NCBI GenBank assembly: GCA_045597945.1 | Contig: JAZLLD010000035.1 | Location: 1-64,000, forward strand | DNA length: 64,000 bases | Origin: Colimorpha sp045597945 | GTDB lineage: Bacteria; Bacteroidota; Bacteroidia; Bacteroidales; P3 | Reading direction: 5' to 3' | Shown: positions 44,419-53,783 of the stretch, one piece after another | Numbering within the stretch: the stretch's first letter is position 1 | Layout: every line of letters begins with the position of its first letter | Position numbers and translations under genes: made by a program | Notes under the pieces: model-generated | Seen by the model: only the letters and a program-made list of their open reading frames with translations | What the model was told of the DNA's origin: nothing | The model's database searches: none

Positions 44419-45270
44419 ATGAACGAGAACCTGAAGAACTACCAAGTCGACCCCGACCCCAAGCTGTGGAAAAACATTTCCAAAGCCACCCGCAAACCAC
44501 TTATCCGCAGCCAGATAGTCAGCGGAATCATCGGTGCCGCCCTTGTCGCAACAGCCATCACTGCCGTTGTGCTTTGGCCAACCACCCCCAACACCGAGAA
44601 TTCCACACAGCCAACCGCCACTATGGCCATGGCCCAGCCACAGGAAACCAACGTAGAACAAATCGAGGCTTCCGCCACAGCAATTGAGAAACAAGAAATT
44701 ACCCCAAGCGCAACCAAGGCCGAAGCAGCCAAAGAGATTCCCTTAGTTCAGATGGCGGAACAACACAGGGCCAAGGAAAGCGAAACCGCACCCGCTGTTG
44801 TGGCAACACCCGAGCCCATTAAGGCCGAGCCCAAAGTAAGCCATGAGGCAGCCCAGGCAACCGCAAAGCCAGAAGTACGCACCGTCAGCCAGCCCAAACC
44901 AGAAGTTGCTGCCGAAACCGCACCGGCAACCAAGCCAGCCACCCAACCCCAGGCCAAAGCCGCCATGCCTAGCAATGCCGACACCATCCTCTGGGTGCCC
45001 AACATCTTTGCACCGGCTTCCGACAACTCTGAGATGCAGACTTTCCGTGCCCGACTGAACAAACCCGACAACAGCATCTCCAACTTCAGAATGACCATCT
45101 TCAACCGTGGCGGCCACCAAGTGTTCAGCAGCATGGACCTCAACAACAGTTGGGACGGCACCTACAAAGGCTCCCAGCTGCCCCAGGGAGCCTATGTCTA
45201 TGTGATTTACTTCACCGACAAAGACGGCTTCCGCCACCAGCGCAAAGGCTCGGTAGTTCTCGTCCGCTAG
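44419..45270 (+). CDS. Membrane protein with CHU_C/gliding-type C-terminal domain, putative anti-sigma partner
   Basis: This 283-residue protein has a cytoplasmic N-terminus of about 30 residues, one transmembrane helix (about 33-53, VSGIIGAALVATAITAVVLW), a long Ala/Pro/Glu-rich linker (about 55-185) and a C-terminal domain (about 190-283). That domain begins ILWVPNIFAPASDN and contains FNRGGHQVFSS and WDGTYKGSQLPQGAYVYVI, which match the CHU_C type-B sorting domain normally found at the end of T9SS-secreted proteins. No classical zinc anti-sigma motif is visible. Pairing with the ECF gene and the membrane topology suggest signal transfer across the membrane. Confidence 0.72.
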   Translation: MNENLKNYQVDPDPKLWKNISKATRKPLIRSQIVSGIIGAALVATAITAVVLWPTTPNTENSTQPTATMAMAQPQETNVEQIEASATAIEKQEITPSATKAEAAKEIPLVQMAEQHRAKESETAPAVVATPEPIKAEPKVSHEAAQATAKPEVRTVSQPKPEVAAETAPATKPATQPQAKAAMPSNADTILWVPNIFAPASDNSEMQTFRARLNKPDNSISNFRMTIFNRGGHQVFSSMDLNNSWDGTYKGSQLPQGAYVYVIYFTDKDGFRHQRKGSVVLVR

Positions 45271-45417
45271 CCATCCGCAAGCACTTGACAAACAAGCATA
45301 TCACCCTCATTCCCCAAGACGGCCACCACTGCACGCACTAAGGCCGACCAAGCAAAGAGATATCAGAAAACACAAAAGCATCGATACCAAAGAATAGCTT
45401 GAAAATCAATATTATCC

Positions 45418-45480
45418 AGAGCACTCCTTCCAATTCAGAACTCCACACTGCACGAAGCGAGTGCTCTTTTATTATTTTCC
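45418..45480 (+). terminator. Terminator of the sigma factor operon
   Basis: The arms AGAGCACTC (45418-45426) and GAGTGCTCT (45459-45467) form a perfect nine-base stem around a 32-base loop and are followed by TTTTATTATTTT. It lies 148 bases after the last stop. Confidence 0.7.
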
Positions 45481-45534
45481 GCCCCCAAAAAACCGCGCAA
45501 CACAGCCTTTCCCCCGCCCTTCTCCCGTTCCTTA

Positions 45535-45615
45535 TCCTATATTTATACCTTATTTATACTATATTTATCCTATATATAATAGAATAACTAAGGTATAACT
45601 ATAGTATAACTAAGG
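45535..45615. repeat. Eleven-base periodic repeats in opposite orientations
   Basis: The left half repeats TATATTTATAC-like units every 11 bases about four times. The right half repeats ATAACTAAGGT / ATAACTATAGT units every 11 bases. The two halves are near inverted copies of each other: 23 bases pair with two mismatches. Eleven bases is about one helical turn, so proteins bound to each unit would line up on one face of the DNA. Confidence 0.65.
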
Positions 45616-45762
45616 TAAAACTAGCGGGGTCTCTTGGACTCTAGATGTGTTCTGAGGGCATTTTTTGAGCCGAATGGCAAGGGCCTCACAACATTTTTCG
45701 CATGACGAAACAAGATTTGCCACTTTTTTGCGTTATAATGAAGAATCAGTCCCACAAAACCC

Positions 45763-48045
45763 ATGAGCAACATTGTCATCACAGGTGCTACCGAGAACAA
45801 CCTCAAGCATGTATCGCTGGAAATCCCGAAAGGCAAAATCACTGTTTTCACCGGAGTTTCGGGCTCGGGCAAGTCGTCGCTTTGCCTAGACACCATCGCC
45901 GCCGAGAGCCGCCGAGAACTGAACGAGACTTTCCCCAGCTTTGTGCAGCAGTATCTGCCCAAATATGGCCGTCCCAAGGTGGAAAAGATTGAGAATATGC
46001 CAGTTTCGATTGTCATCGACCAGAAGAAACCAGCCAACAACAACCGCTCTACCGTGGCCACCTACACCGATATCTATGCCCTGCTGCGACTGTTGTTTTC
46101 GCGCGTGGGAAGCCCTTTCGTGGGCTATTCCGACACATTCTCTTTCAACCACCCTGCCGGCAGTTGCCCCAGGTGCGACGGCCTAGGCGAGGTGACCGAC
46201 CTCGACATCCACAAGCTGGTGGATTTCGACAAGTGCCTAAACGATGAGGATGTAATTCATTTTCCGACATTTACCACAGGTGCCTGGCGGTGGAAACGCT
46301 ATGCCTACAGCGGCCTTTTCGACCTGAACAAGAAGATTAAAGACTACAGCGAGGAGGAGATGCAGATGCTACTCTATTCGCCACAAATCAAGCTGAAGAA
46401 TCCGCCCAGCAATTGGCCCAAATCGGCTAAGTTTGAGGGGCTTTACCCCCGCATGTACCGCAGCATCATCACCACCAAGGAGGGCAAGCGCCAGCAGAAG
46501 GTGCTGGACACGATGATTTGCACTACTACCTGCCCCGAATGCCACGGCACTCGACTCAATGAGCGCGTGCGCAGTTGCAAGATTGATGGGAAGAACCTAG
46601 CCGATGTGCTGGATATGCCTATTTCTGAGGCACTTGAGTTCATCCTCGGCATTTCCCACCCTTTGGCCGCAGACTTGAAAGAGGAACTAGGCAAACGCCT
46701 CCAGGCTTTGTGCGACATTGGGTTAGGATATCTGTCGCTGAGCCGTGGCACCGGCACCCTCAGCGGTGGCGAGGCCCAGCGCATCAAGATTGCCAAGTAT
46801 ATCAATTCCGCACTGACCGACATGGTCTATGTGCTTGACGAGCCGAGTGTTGGCCTCCATCCTCGAGACATCAACCGCCTGAAAGAGTCGCTACGCCATC
46901 TGCGCGACCACGGAAACACGGTGCTCATTGTGGAACATCACCGTGAGATTATAGCCATGGCAGACCATATCGTTGACATGGGACCCGGGGCTGGAGAACA
47001 CGGCGGAACCATTGTGTACCAAGGCACTTACGAAGGTCTCCTCCGCTGCGACACGACCACCGGGCGCATGCTCCGCCACTCTTCCGCACTGAAAGAGAAC
47101 CCCCGTGTGCCGCAAGGATGGTTGCCCATAGAACATGCCAACTTACACAACTTAAAGGACTTGACGCTGAAGATTCCGCAAGGTGTGATGACGGTTGTGG
47201 CCGGTGTGGCCGGCTCTGGCAAGAGTTCGCTGATGGAACACTTCATCCAGCACTGCCCTCGCGAGACCATTTTCATCGGCCAGAAAGACATCGGCATCAA
47301 TCTGCGCAGCACTCCGGCAACATATTTGAATATCGCCGACACCATCCGCAAGCTTTTTGCAAAAGAGGGCGTCTGCGAGAATCCGCAATACAAAACCATC
47401 CGCCCCAGTATGCAGCTGTTTTCGTTCAACAGCCATGGTGCCTGCCCCGCATGCAAGGGCAAGGGCATAATTGTCAGCGACATGGCGTTCATGGAAAGCA
47501 TCGAGACACAATGCGAGGAATGCCACGGCAGCCGCTACAACGCTCAGGCACTCAGCTACCGCTATCGCGGCCGCACCATTGCCGAGGTGATGGAACTGAC
47601 GGTAGAGCAAGCCATCCAATTCTTTGACGGACAGCCTTTTCTAGCGCAGCTCAAGATGCTGGAGAAAGTGGGGCTGGGCTATCTGCACCTCAACCAGAGC
47701 ATGAGCACCCTGAGTGGCGGCGAGTTGCAGCGCATCAAGCTGGCCGACCGCCTCAAAGACAGCCAGATAAAGCTCTCCTCAGGCCATATATACATTATAG
47801 ATGAGCCCACCGATGGCCTCCACCTCAACGATGTGCAGCGGCTCCTGGTGCTATTCAACGAGATGGTGGATGCCGGCAACACACTCATACTCATAGAACA
47901 CAACACCGATGTGATGAAGCAGGCCGACTATCTCGTAGAGCTCGGCCCTGGCGGAGGCAGTGCCGGCGGCAGCCTCCTTTTCTGCGGCCAGCCCCGCAAC
48001 ATCTTAACCGAAAAGAAATCAGTAACTTCAGAATATTTACAATAG
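45763..48045 (+). CDS. UvrA-like ABC ATPase (shortened, UvrA2-type)
   Basis: This 760-residue protein has two ABC modules: Walker A in GVSGSGKSSLCLDT and GVAGSGKSSLMEHF, signature motifs LSGGEAQRIKIA and LSGGELQRIKLA, and Walker B in YVLDEPSVGLHP and IIDEPTDGLHL. Zinc-binding CxxC pairs appear as CPRCDG, CPECHG, CPACKG and CEECHG. It is about 180 residues shorter than canonical UvrA, which fits the UvrA2 class thought to lack the UvrB-binding and insertion domains and linked to drug or DNA-adduct tolerance. A true uvrA probably exists elsewhere. A protein of unknown function follows after three bases. Confidence 0.85.
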   Translation: MSNIVITGATENNLKHVSLEIPKGKITVFTGVSGSGKSSLCLDTIAAESRRELNETFPSFVQQYLPKYGRPKVEKIENMPVSIVIDQKKPANNNRSTVATYTDIYALLRLLFSRVGSPFVGYSDTFSFNHPAGSCPRCDGLGEVTDLDIHKLVDFDKCLNDEDVIHFPTFTTGAWRWKRYAYSGLFDLNKKIKDYSEEEMQMLLYSPQIKLKNPPSNWPKSAKFEGLYPRMYRSIITTKEGKRQQKVLDTMICTTTCPECHGTRLNERVRSCKIDGKNLADVLDMPISEALEFILGISHPLAADLKEELGKRLQALCDIGLGYLSLSRGTGTLSGGEAQRIKIAKYINSALTDMVYVLDEPSVGLHPRDINRLKESLRHLRDHGNTVLIVEHHREIIAMADHIVDMGPGAGEHGGTIVYQGTYEGLLRCDTTTGRMLRHSSALKENPRVPQGWLPIEHANLHNLKDLTLKIPQGVMTVVAGVAGSGKSSLMEHFIQHCPRETIFIGQKDIGINLRSTPATYLNIADTIRKLFAKEGVCENPQYKTIRPSMQLFSFNSHGACPACKGKGIIVSDMAFMESIETQCEECHGSRYNAQALSYRYRGRTIAEVMELTVEQAIQFFDGQPFLAQLKMLEKVGLGYLHLNQSMSTLSGGELQRIKLADRLKDSQIKLSSGHIYIIDEPTDGLHLNDVQRLLVLFNEMVDAGNTLILIEHNTDVMKQADYLVELGPGGGSAGGSLLFCGQPRNILTEKKSVTSEYLQ

Positions 48046-48048
48046 ATT

Positions 48049-49527
48049 ATGCGAAGATATATCGCAATAAGCGAATTTCAGCAATTGCATCCCGCACAGC
48101 TGAAATGCAAAACCGACAAATTCTACACCCAATTGGCCAACACCATCTGCACATTCTTCGAGGATGCCCGCATCGGCTTCTACCGCGACGAAATCAAGCA
48201 GATTGGCACCGCTATCGCCTTGTGGTTGGAAGACCTAGCCTCCGAAACCCATCAATGGGATGTGTTTGAAAAGCTCTACAAACAGCAGTACCAGCGCGAG
48301 TTGCCATTCTACAACAATGTAGTTGACGCCAACAGTCCGATCCACCAACTGCAGTTCGTCATCTGGCACTCAATACAAGCCACCACCGACGAACGTATCT
48401 TCAACCCCGAGAACCCCGGCATCTCTCAAATGACAGTTGACCTCATCCACTATTTCATGCAGCAAGGCTACTACGATGAGGGCACTCTGCCAGCCAACCA
48501 AGAGTTGTTTGACTATCTGTTCTGCGAAGAGACTCAGACCGACTTCTTTGAGGTAAGGAAAGTGCTCATGTGGTTGGCTTTCGACAGCTATTTTGGCCAC
48601 TGGGCTCCCACTTTTCTCGACATTCATTCCCCCGAAGTCTATAGATATTGTTCACAACAGAAAGGTTTGACACCACATGCCGCCCTCTATGGACTTCGCT
48701 CCGAAAGTTGTCTGGCCAACCGATGCTGGCCGCTCTCCATCTATGCGAAAGACATCTATGCCGAAATGATACGCCTTGAGATGGACGATGCCAACGACCC
48801 TTATGCCCAAGCCATTGCCGACATCGAGTCAAAGCGATACGCCCTCCACCGCATTGTGAGTGCCAATGACGCAGAATTCACGCTGGAGGACTACACCGGC
48901 GACATATTCACCATCAAGCGCGAATCCTACAACAGCACCTCCCATACCGACGGCAAACACTATATTCTCGGCGCTTTCGCCAAATTCAACAGCCAATGGG
49001 AGGCCAACGGCATGGGATCCTGGCTTGAAAGCATCACCCTTGAGAAATGGACGAAATACTGTAAGGAGCAATTCACTAACGATGACAAGGATTCCAACGA
49101 AATTTTGCTTGAACGATTAGGAGGCAAACAATTGCATTTTGTCAAGGACACTGCAGAACTGATGCAATGGCAACAGAAATACATTGGGGGTACCTCTATC
49201 AACGACGAAAAACAATTTCTGGAACAACTCGGCGATAGTCCCATTGTCATTTTCGTCCCAGCGCATGGCGGCATCTCCATCTACAACATCGCTAAGTGTA
49301 TCTGCGCCCCCGACAACCCGTACTACGACCAAGAATATGCCCAGGAAGATTCACTTTCCCTCGTGGTCAACTCCGAATACTGCTCTCCCGAAATGCTCCA
49401 GCATCTTCTCGAACACAACATGTTGCCTGATGCTGGCTTGACATCACTCCGTGGCGAGGAATACGGTCGGCAACTAGCACAAGACAACCTCTACTTCCTC
49501 GCCCGCTGCATGCGCCGAGACCTGTAA
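48049..49527 (+). CDS. Unknown protein, DUF3843-like N-terminal part
   Basis: This 492-residue protein is predicted soluble. The first 200 residues (AIALWLEDLASETHQWDVFEKLY, RELPFYN) are reminiscent of the Bacteroidota DUF3843 family, but the call rests on pattern memory only. The rest (for example IVFVPAHGGISIYNIAK and YCSPEMLQHLLE) is unassigned. It starts three bases after the UvrA-like stop and is therefore in the same operon. No nuclease, kinase or membrane motif is seen. A link to the upstream ATPase is inference from position. Confidence 0.55.
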   Translation: MRRYIAISEFQQLHPAQLKCKTDKFYTQLANTICTFFEDARIGFYRDEIKQIGTAIALWLEDLASETHQWDVFEKLYKQQYQRELPFYNNVVDANSPIHQLQFVIWHSIQATTDERIFNPENPGISQMTVDLIHYFMQQGYYDEGTLPANQELFDYLFCEETQTDFFEVRKVLMWLAFDSYFGHWAPTFLDIHSPEVYRYCSQQKGLTPHAALYGLRSESCLANRCWPLSIYAKDIYAEMIRLEMDDANDPYAQAIADIESKRYALHRIVSANDAEFTLEDYTGDIFTIKRESYNSTSHTDGKHYILGAFAKFNSQWEANGMGSWLESITLEKWTKYCKEQFTNDDKDSNEILLERLGGKQLHFVKDTAELMQWQQKYIGGTSINDEKQFLEQLGDSPIVIFVPAHGGISIYNIAKCICAPDNPYYDQEYAQEDSLSLVVNSEYCSPEMLQHLLEHNMLPDAGLTSLRGEEYGRQLAQDNLYFLARCMRRDL

Positions 49528-49534
49528 CCCCCAT

Positions 49535-49576
49535 TGCAGTGGCTGCACCTACCCTAGGCACAGCCACTGCATTTTC
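49535..49576 (+). terminator. Terminator after the UvrA-like operon
   Basis: A perfect inverted repeat TGCAGTGGCTG (49535-49545) / CAGCCACTGCA (49561-49571) with a 15-base loop is followed by TTTT. It lies eight bases after the stop codon. Confidence 0.85.
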
Positions 49577-49720
49577 CCCAAGAAAGCAATTCCGCAACCA
49601 ACACATCCGCACGACTATACAGTACCAGACACCAGTGCGCAAGAGATACCGCGCACTGCAAATATAGGAATAAAATTCGTCCCCCATTTTTGCATAAATC
49701 GAGACTTCAGAAATCAATTG

Positions 49721-49904
49721 AGGTGGCCTCTAAAAATTGTTTTTTCTGACCGAGCTTGCTCGGCCAGAAGGACTGAAAGAAATTGCCAGAGATTAATCAG
49801 AAATTGCTGAATATTAAAAATTACTGGAACATTTCTGATAATTTCTTTCAGTCCATAAGTTTCGCTTGCGAAACTTAGATTATCTGATTTTTAGAGGTCA
49901 CCTT
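49721..49904. mobile_element. MITE-like element, copy 2
   Basis: This 184-base element is the less degraded copy of the one at 161-345. The left end AGGTGGCCTCTAAAAAT and right end (reverse complement) AGGTGACCTCTAAAAAT differ at one position. Inside are a GAGCTTGCTC hairpin, the GACTGAAAGAAATT / AATTTCTTTCAGT pair, and the AAGTTTCGCTTGCGAAACTT palindrome, in the same order as copy 1. No coding sequence is present. A target-site duplication is not clear. Confidence 0.75.
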
Positions 49905-50052
49905 GATTAAGAATTGACATTCGCCCAATGCCCTCAATTGACACCCACCAATAGGCCTCATTTCGCAAAAAAAGTGTGGAATAATTCAAAATATTCCACA
50001 ATAAAAGTGTGGAATATTTTGAATATTCCCCAATAAAAATGCATTTTTTTTA

Positions 50053-50080
50053 ATTCATTAAACAAAAAAGTGTATTTTTG
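50053..50080 (+). promoter_or_regulatory. Weak promoter of the DUF4143 ATPase gene
   Basis: TATTTTTG at 50073-50080 fits the -7 box. The -33 region is poorly conserved. The transcript would begin about 20 bases before the ATG at 50109. Confidence 0.45.
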
Positions 50081-50108
50081 CACATTAAACAAAAACGGTC
50101 AAAATGCC

Positions 50109-51428
50109 ATGAAGAGATTAGTCTATAGCAAGTTAGTAACATGGAAAAACAGCCTCAAACATAAACCACTCATCGTCCTCGGTGCCCGACAGGTGGGAAA
50201 AACCTATATATTGAAAGAATTTGGAGCAAAAGAATTCGAGTCCATGGTTTACGTCAACTGCCATCGCGACGCATTTGCTAAGCTATTGTTTCGTGATCTC
50301 AACGTGGTGCGTATCATCAAAGAACTCGAACGCTATTTCGACACCACAATCATCCCCAGCAGAACACTTGTCGTATTCGATGAAATCCAAGAGGCCGAGA
50401 ATGGCATCGCCAGTTTGAAATACTTCTGTGAAGACATGCCCGACTTGCATGTCGCCGTCGCCGGATCGCTGTTGGGCATCTCTATCCGCGAAAAAGAATC
50501 ATACCCTGTGGGCAAAGTGCAGACTCTGCACATGTATCCTATGAGTTTTACCGAGTTTCTTATGGCAAGAGGTAAGAATGGCATGGTCGAGACCCTTGTC
50601 GAGCTGGATTGGCCCATGATGAGTGCCCAACATGAGATGCTCACCGAACTATTACGAGAATACTTCTTTGTTGGCGGCATGCCCGAAGCCGTGTCCGACT
50701 TTTGCGAAAACCAGAATACTATGTCTGTGCGCCAGATACAAGCCGAAATACTCGATGCCTACCAGCGCGACATAGCCAAACACACTCACACCTTGGCGCA
50801 GCGCATTCGCATGGTGTGGGACAACATTCCAGCACAACTCGCCCGCGAGAACAAAAAATTCATATTCGGAGCCGTGCGCAAAGGAGGCCGAGCCGCCGAC
50901 TTCGAACTGGCATTGCAATGGTTGGACGAAGCCGGCATCACCACACAAGTGCCTCGTGCCAAAGCAGTTAACATTCCATTAAAATTTCATTCCGACCACT
51001 CCGCCTTCAAAGTCTATATGCTTGATTGCGGACTGCTCGCCTGCATGGCCGGAGCTTACCCCAACGATATGCTACTAGGCTCCAAAGCTTTTGTTGAATT
51101 CAAAGGAGCCTTTACCGAAAACTACATACTACAACAACTCTGTTCAACCTTAGGGCGCGACAACATCTACTATTTCGCCAAAGACAACTCAACACAGGAA
51201 ATCGACTTTCTAGTCCAAACACAAGCCAGAATACTTCCCATCGAAGCCAAGGCCACAGTCAATGCAAAAAGCAAATCGCTGTCAACCTTTATCAACAACG
51301 ACCATGCCGACCTAGGGCTCAAAGGCCTGCGCTGTTCTCTACTGCCCTACACCGACCAAGGCTGGATGGAGAATATCCCCCTCTACGCCGCCGAGGCATA
51401 CTTCCGCCAACTATCAGACCCAGAATAA
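50109..51428 (+). CDS. AAA+ ATPase with DUF4143 domain
   Basis: This 439-residue protein has the P-loop GARQVGKT (25-32), a Walker B in LVVFDEIQEAENG and a C-terminal DUF4143 domain with a restriction-endonuclease-like core (EIDFLVQTQARILPIEAKA, the E...D...ExK pattern). This AAA_14/DUF4143 group is abundant in Bacteroidota, usually as several paralogues, and is of unknown cellular role. The start at 50109 (MKRLVYSKLV) is chosen over the open frame from 50070 because it follows the promoter. An unknown gene follows after 19 bases. Confidence 0.88.
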   Translation: MKRLVYSKLVTWKNSLKHKPLIVLGARQVGKTYILKEFGAKEFESMVYVNCHRDAFAKLLFRDLNVVRIIKELERYFDTTIIPSRTLVVFDEIQEAENGIASLKYFCEDMPDLHVAVAGSLLGISIREKESYPVGKVQTLHMYPMSFTEFLMARGKNGMVETLVELDWPMMSAQHEMLTELLREYFFVGGMPEAVSDFCENQNTMSVRQIQAEILDAYQRDIAKHTHTLAQRIRMVWDNIPAQLARENKKFIFGAVRKGGRAADFELALQWLDEAGITTQVPRAKAVNIPLKFHSDHSAFKVYMLDCGLLACMAGAYPNDMLLGSKAFVEFKGAFTENYILQQLCSTLGRDNIYYFAKDNSTQEIDFLVQTQARILPIEAKATVNAKSKSLSTFINNDHADLGLKGLRCSLLPYTDQGWMENIPLYAAEAYFRQLSDPE

Positions 51429-51447
51429 TCCATTAACAATCACCACC

Positions 51448-52734
51448 ATGGATCACCTCTACGAGACTCGTCGCATGAAAGAATACTACCAAGGCCTGGC
51501 CCAGTCCGCTGTCGTTCTGCCTCAACAGATAGTGGACGAGCTACGTCAGGACATTGAGGATCCCGGAACCGAACTGAGCTACCGCGAGACGATGTCGTTC
51601 TGGGCTTTTGTATTCCTCCCTTTCTTCAACACCTTGGCCTATATCGTCAACAACCGGTTCATCCATGAAGAGATGCCCAACATTCTCGCCAACCTCGATC
51701 CACATAGCCCTACACTGCCCCCGCAATCCATCTACCAATTCCTGCTTCGCCTCAACCCCATGCCTGCCGAAGAGTTTGTGCGCACTATACAATGTACTTC
51801 ATCTGTCCACGACCAACTTTTAACCGCCCTCGCACGACGTGACGAAGCGCAGTTCTGCACCATTTTGAGAGAGAATCATTGCAAGCTCTCTGCCATCAGC
51901 CACTTGTGCAACCATCTGTGGGACAATGTCAGCGACGCATTGGCCATAGAAGAGAATGAATTACCACTCATGATGGAAGCCTCCCTTGGTGCCACTCGCA
52001 GCATTGATGACGTCACTATAAACCACATGATCCCCCCCATGGAGCAGATGATTCGGTCTGGCGAGCGGCTGGAAGCTGAAGACACGGATCAGAATTTCCA
52101 ACTGTACATCCGCGACTTCAACACTTACCTTTGCAAATACTTCACCTATCTTATATTTCAATACCTCGACTGGCAGGAGTATTTCTCCATGCAAGAATCC
52201 GCCCTGCTCAGCCAAATCCTGTCTCGTCCCGAAGGACAAATGCAATATCAGGCCGCCTTGGTTCAATACCAACAGCAGCAGTCTATCCTCTCCCAAGAGC
52301 AGCCTTCTTGGCCACCGCCCACCGACTTCCTAGCCTTTCGCTGCGATGCCGACCACTGCAACGAATACCTCTCCATTAGTGTTGAAATTCTCTCGGCTGG
52401 CACCGATAAGTTAGTCCAACTGATTGACTACTTGGCCGAGAACGACTACATCAGTTCATCACACGAGGTCAAGCAACTCATGATCTATCGTCTGACCGGC
52501 AAGATGCGGCCTCCAAAAGTTGTACCCATAGAATGGCATGGCCACAACAACCAGCCTTACGAACTCATCTATCTCGTCAAACACCTCTCTGCCCGAGCCA
52601 ACTACCGCAAGATGCGCCAGTTTTTCACCGGTCCGAAATGGGTCAAAGACCGCGACAGCAGTTATGCCAAGAGTGCACACTACGATTTCCGCCGATTCCT
52701 CCACCACCTCTACCCCACCTCCTGCCCCCTCTGA
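51448..52734 (+). CDS. Unknown protein downstream of the DUF4143 ATPase
   Basis: This 428-residue soluble protein is not one I recognise. The first 130 residues include a helical stretch (SFWAFVFLPFFNTLAYIVNNRF) that is hydrophobic enough for a membrane-associated helix but probably not a span. A glutamine-rich segment lies near residue 270 (YQQQQSILSQEQPSWPPP). The C-terminal 100 residues (VPIEWHGHNNQPYELIYLVKHLS) look like a conserved domain, with a basic end (FTGPKWVKDRDSSYAKSAHYDFRRF). It is 19 bases from the ATPase gene, so the two are probably co-transcribed. Confidence 0.55.
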   Translation: MDHLYETRRMKEYYQGLAQSAVVLPQQIVDELRQDIEDPGTELSYRETMSFWAFVFLPFFNTLAYIVNNRFIHEEMPNILANLDPHSPTLPPQSIYQFLLRLNPMPAEEFVRTIQCTSSVHDQLLTALARRDEAQFCTILRENHCKLSAISHLCNHLWDNVSDALAIEENELPLMMEASLGATRSIDDVTINHMIPPMEQMIRSGERLEAEDTDQNFQLYIRDFNTYLCKYFTYLIFQYLDWQEYFSMQESALLSQILSRPEGQMQYQAALVQYQQQQSILSQEQPSWPPPTDFLAFRCDADHCNEYLSISVEILSAGTDKLVQLIDYLAENDYISSSHEVKQLMIYRLTGKMRPPKVVPIEWHGHNNQPYELIYLVKHLSARANYRKMRQFFTGPKWVKDRDSSYAKSAHYDFRRFLHHLYPTSCPL

Positions 52735-53187
52735 CCCTACACCCTTTCGACAATGCCTTATGTTGGTGAAAAAGTGTGACATAGGCGCATTAGTTGTGAG
52801 TTTAGTAGTCCGAAGAATTAAAAAGAAAATCCTCCTCATCTGAGGCAAGTTAGGCTACTAGAGGGTGGGCACACAGCAACCTCGCTATAGCCCCGCTGAT
52901 TCTACGGGGTTGACCCGCTTGGGTAGGCGGATCCACAAGGGATGAACAAAAGAAGTATGGGAACCCTAAAATATAGAATCTAGAATGGATTTTTGCACTA
53001 GTATGCACATTTGTGAGAAATCAATGTGTTATGCGATTCTAGATTTATGGCCATATTGATGAGGCGGACAACTATCGATGGTGTGAACAACGACACACTA
53101 TCCCATGATTACCAACCATTTAACACACAATACATCACAAACACTCAATGCCGAAAGATTTGACTCGGATATAGAATCCGTACTCAA

Positions 53188-53211
53188 AAATCTAGAATGC
53201 ATTCTAGATTT
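53188..53211. repeat. 24-base perfect palindrome
   Basis: AAATCTAGAATG and its reverse complement adjoin without a loop. Related TCTAGAAT words occur nearby at about 52975 and 53037. It could be a binding site for a dimeric regulator or a recombination relic. Confidence 0.55.
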
Positions 53212-53750
53212 ATCGGTCATTCAGTCTCATTTTAATCAAGGGCATTAGTTTAGTGGTTTAGCTGCTTAGTTGTTTGCGGCGCAAGTCGGTTGCTTTATCA
53301 CGAATAAAGCGAATATTCGAAGTTTATTGAATGTTGAGCCAGGTCTGGCCGAGAATAAGTGAATGGCTGGCGCACCACGTTATCGACAGAATTCTCTCAT
53401 TCCATGCCGCTTTTAGCGGCCATGATCCGACCCTCTGATAATTCCAAAATTCCTAACATTCGGGATTTTAGACTGCTTTCTCATTCTGCGATGTGTTTCT
53501 TTTTTTTGACTACAGAAAGCACGGAATAAACGTAAATCTTTCTTGTTACGGATATTTGTCGCAGTGGTGAAAACTCGCAGAAATGGCCTTGCGTTGCAAG
53601 GCTGGAAGACACGAAAAAGGGCGCATATAGTAGCGGAATCAAGTCCATGGGCGAAAATCTGACAGCAACCACATCTGCCATCTCCCCTCCTTGAAGGAGG
53701 GGGCGGGGGTAGATTGTTTCATGGTTATTATTACCTATAATTGCCTATAG

Positions 53751-53783
53751 TTTGACAAATCTGGAGATTTTTTTGTACTTTTG
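53751..53783 (+). promoter_or_regulatory. Promoter-like element before the RNA repeats
   Basis: TTTG (53751-53754) and TACTTTTG (53776-53783) are 21 bases apart, slightly longer than consensus. The sequence after it (CAACACCGAAACAGAG) faintly resembles the start of the structured repeats, so this may be the front of a third, truncated copy. Confidence 0.4.

Larger units (their letters stand above)
45271..45762. other. Intergenic region with terminator and 11-base periodic repeats
   Basis: No gene is seen. It contains a strong terminator at 45418-45480 and, at 45535-45615, 11-base periodic repeats in both orientations. The remainder is AT-rich, without a clear promoter for the UvrA-like gene. 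Confidence 0.55.
49528..50108. other. Intergenic region with terminator, MITE copy and inverted words
   Basis: No gene is seen. It contains a strong terminator (49535-49576), the second MITE copy (49721-49904) and a pair of repeats of GTGTGGAATA/TATTCC at 49972-50032. A weak promoter at 50053-50080 precedes the DUF4143 ATPase gene. Confidence 0.6.
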
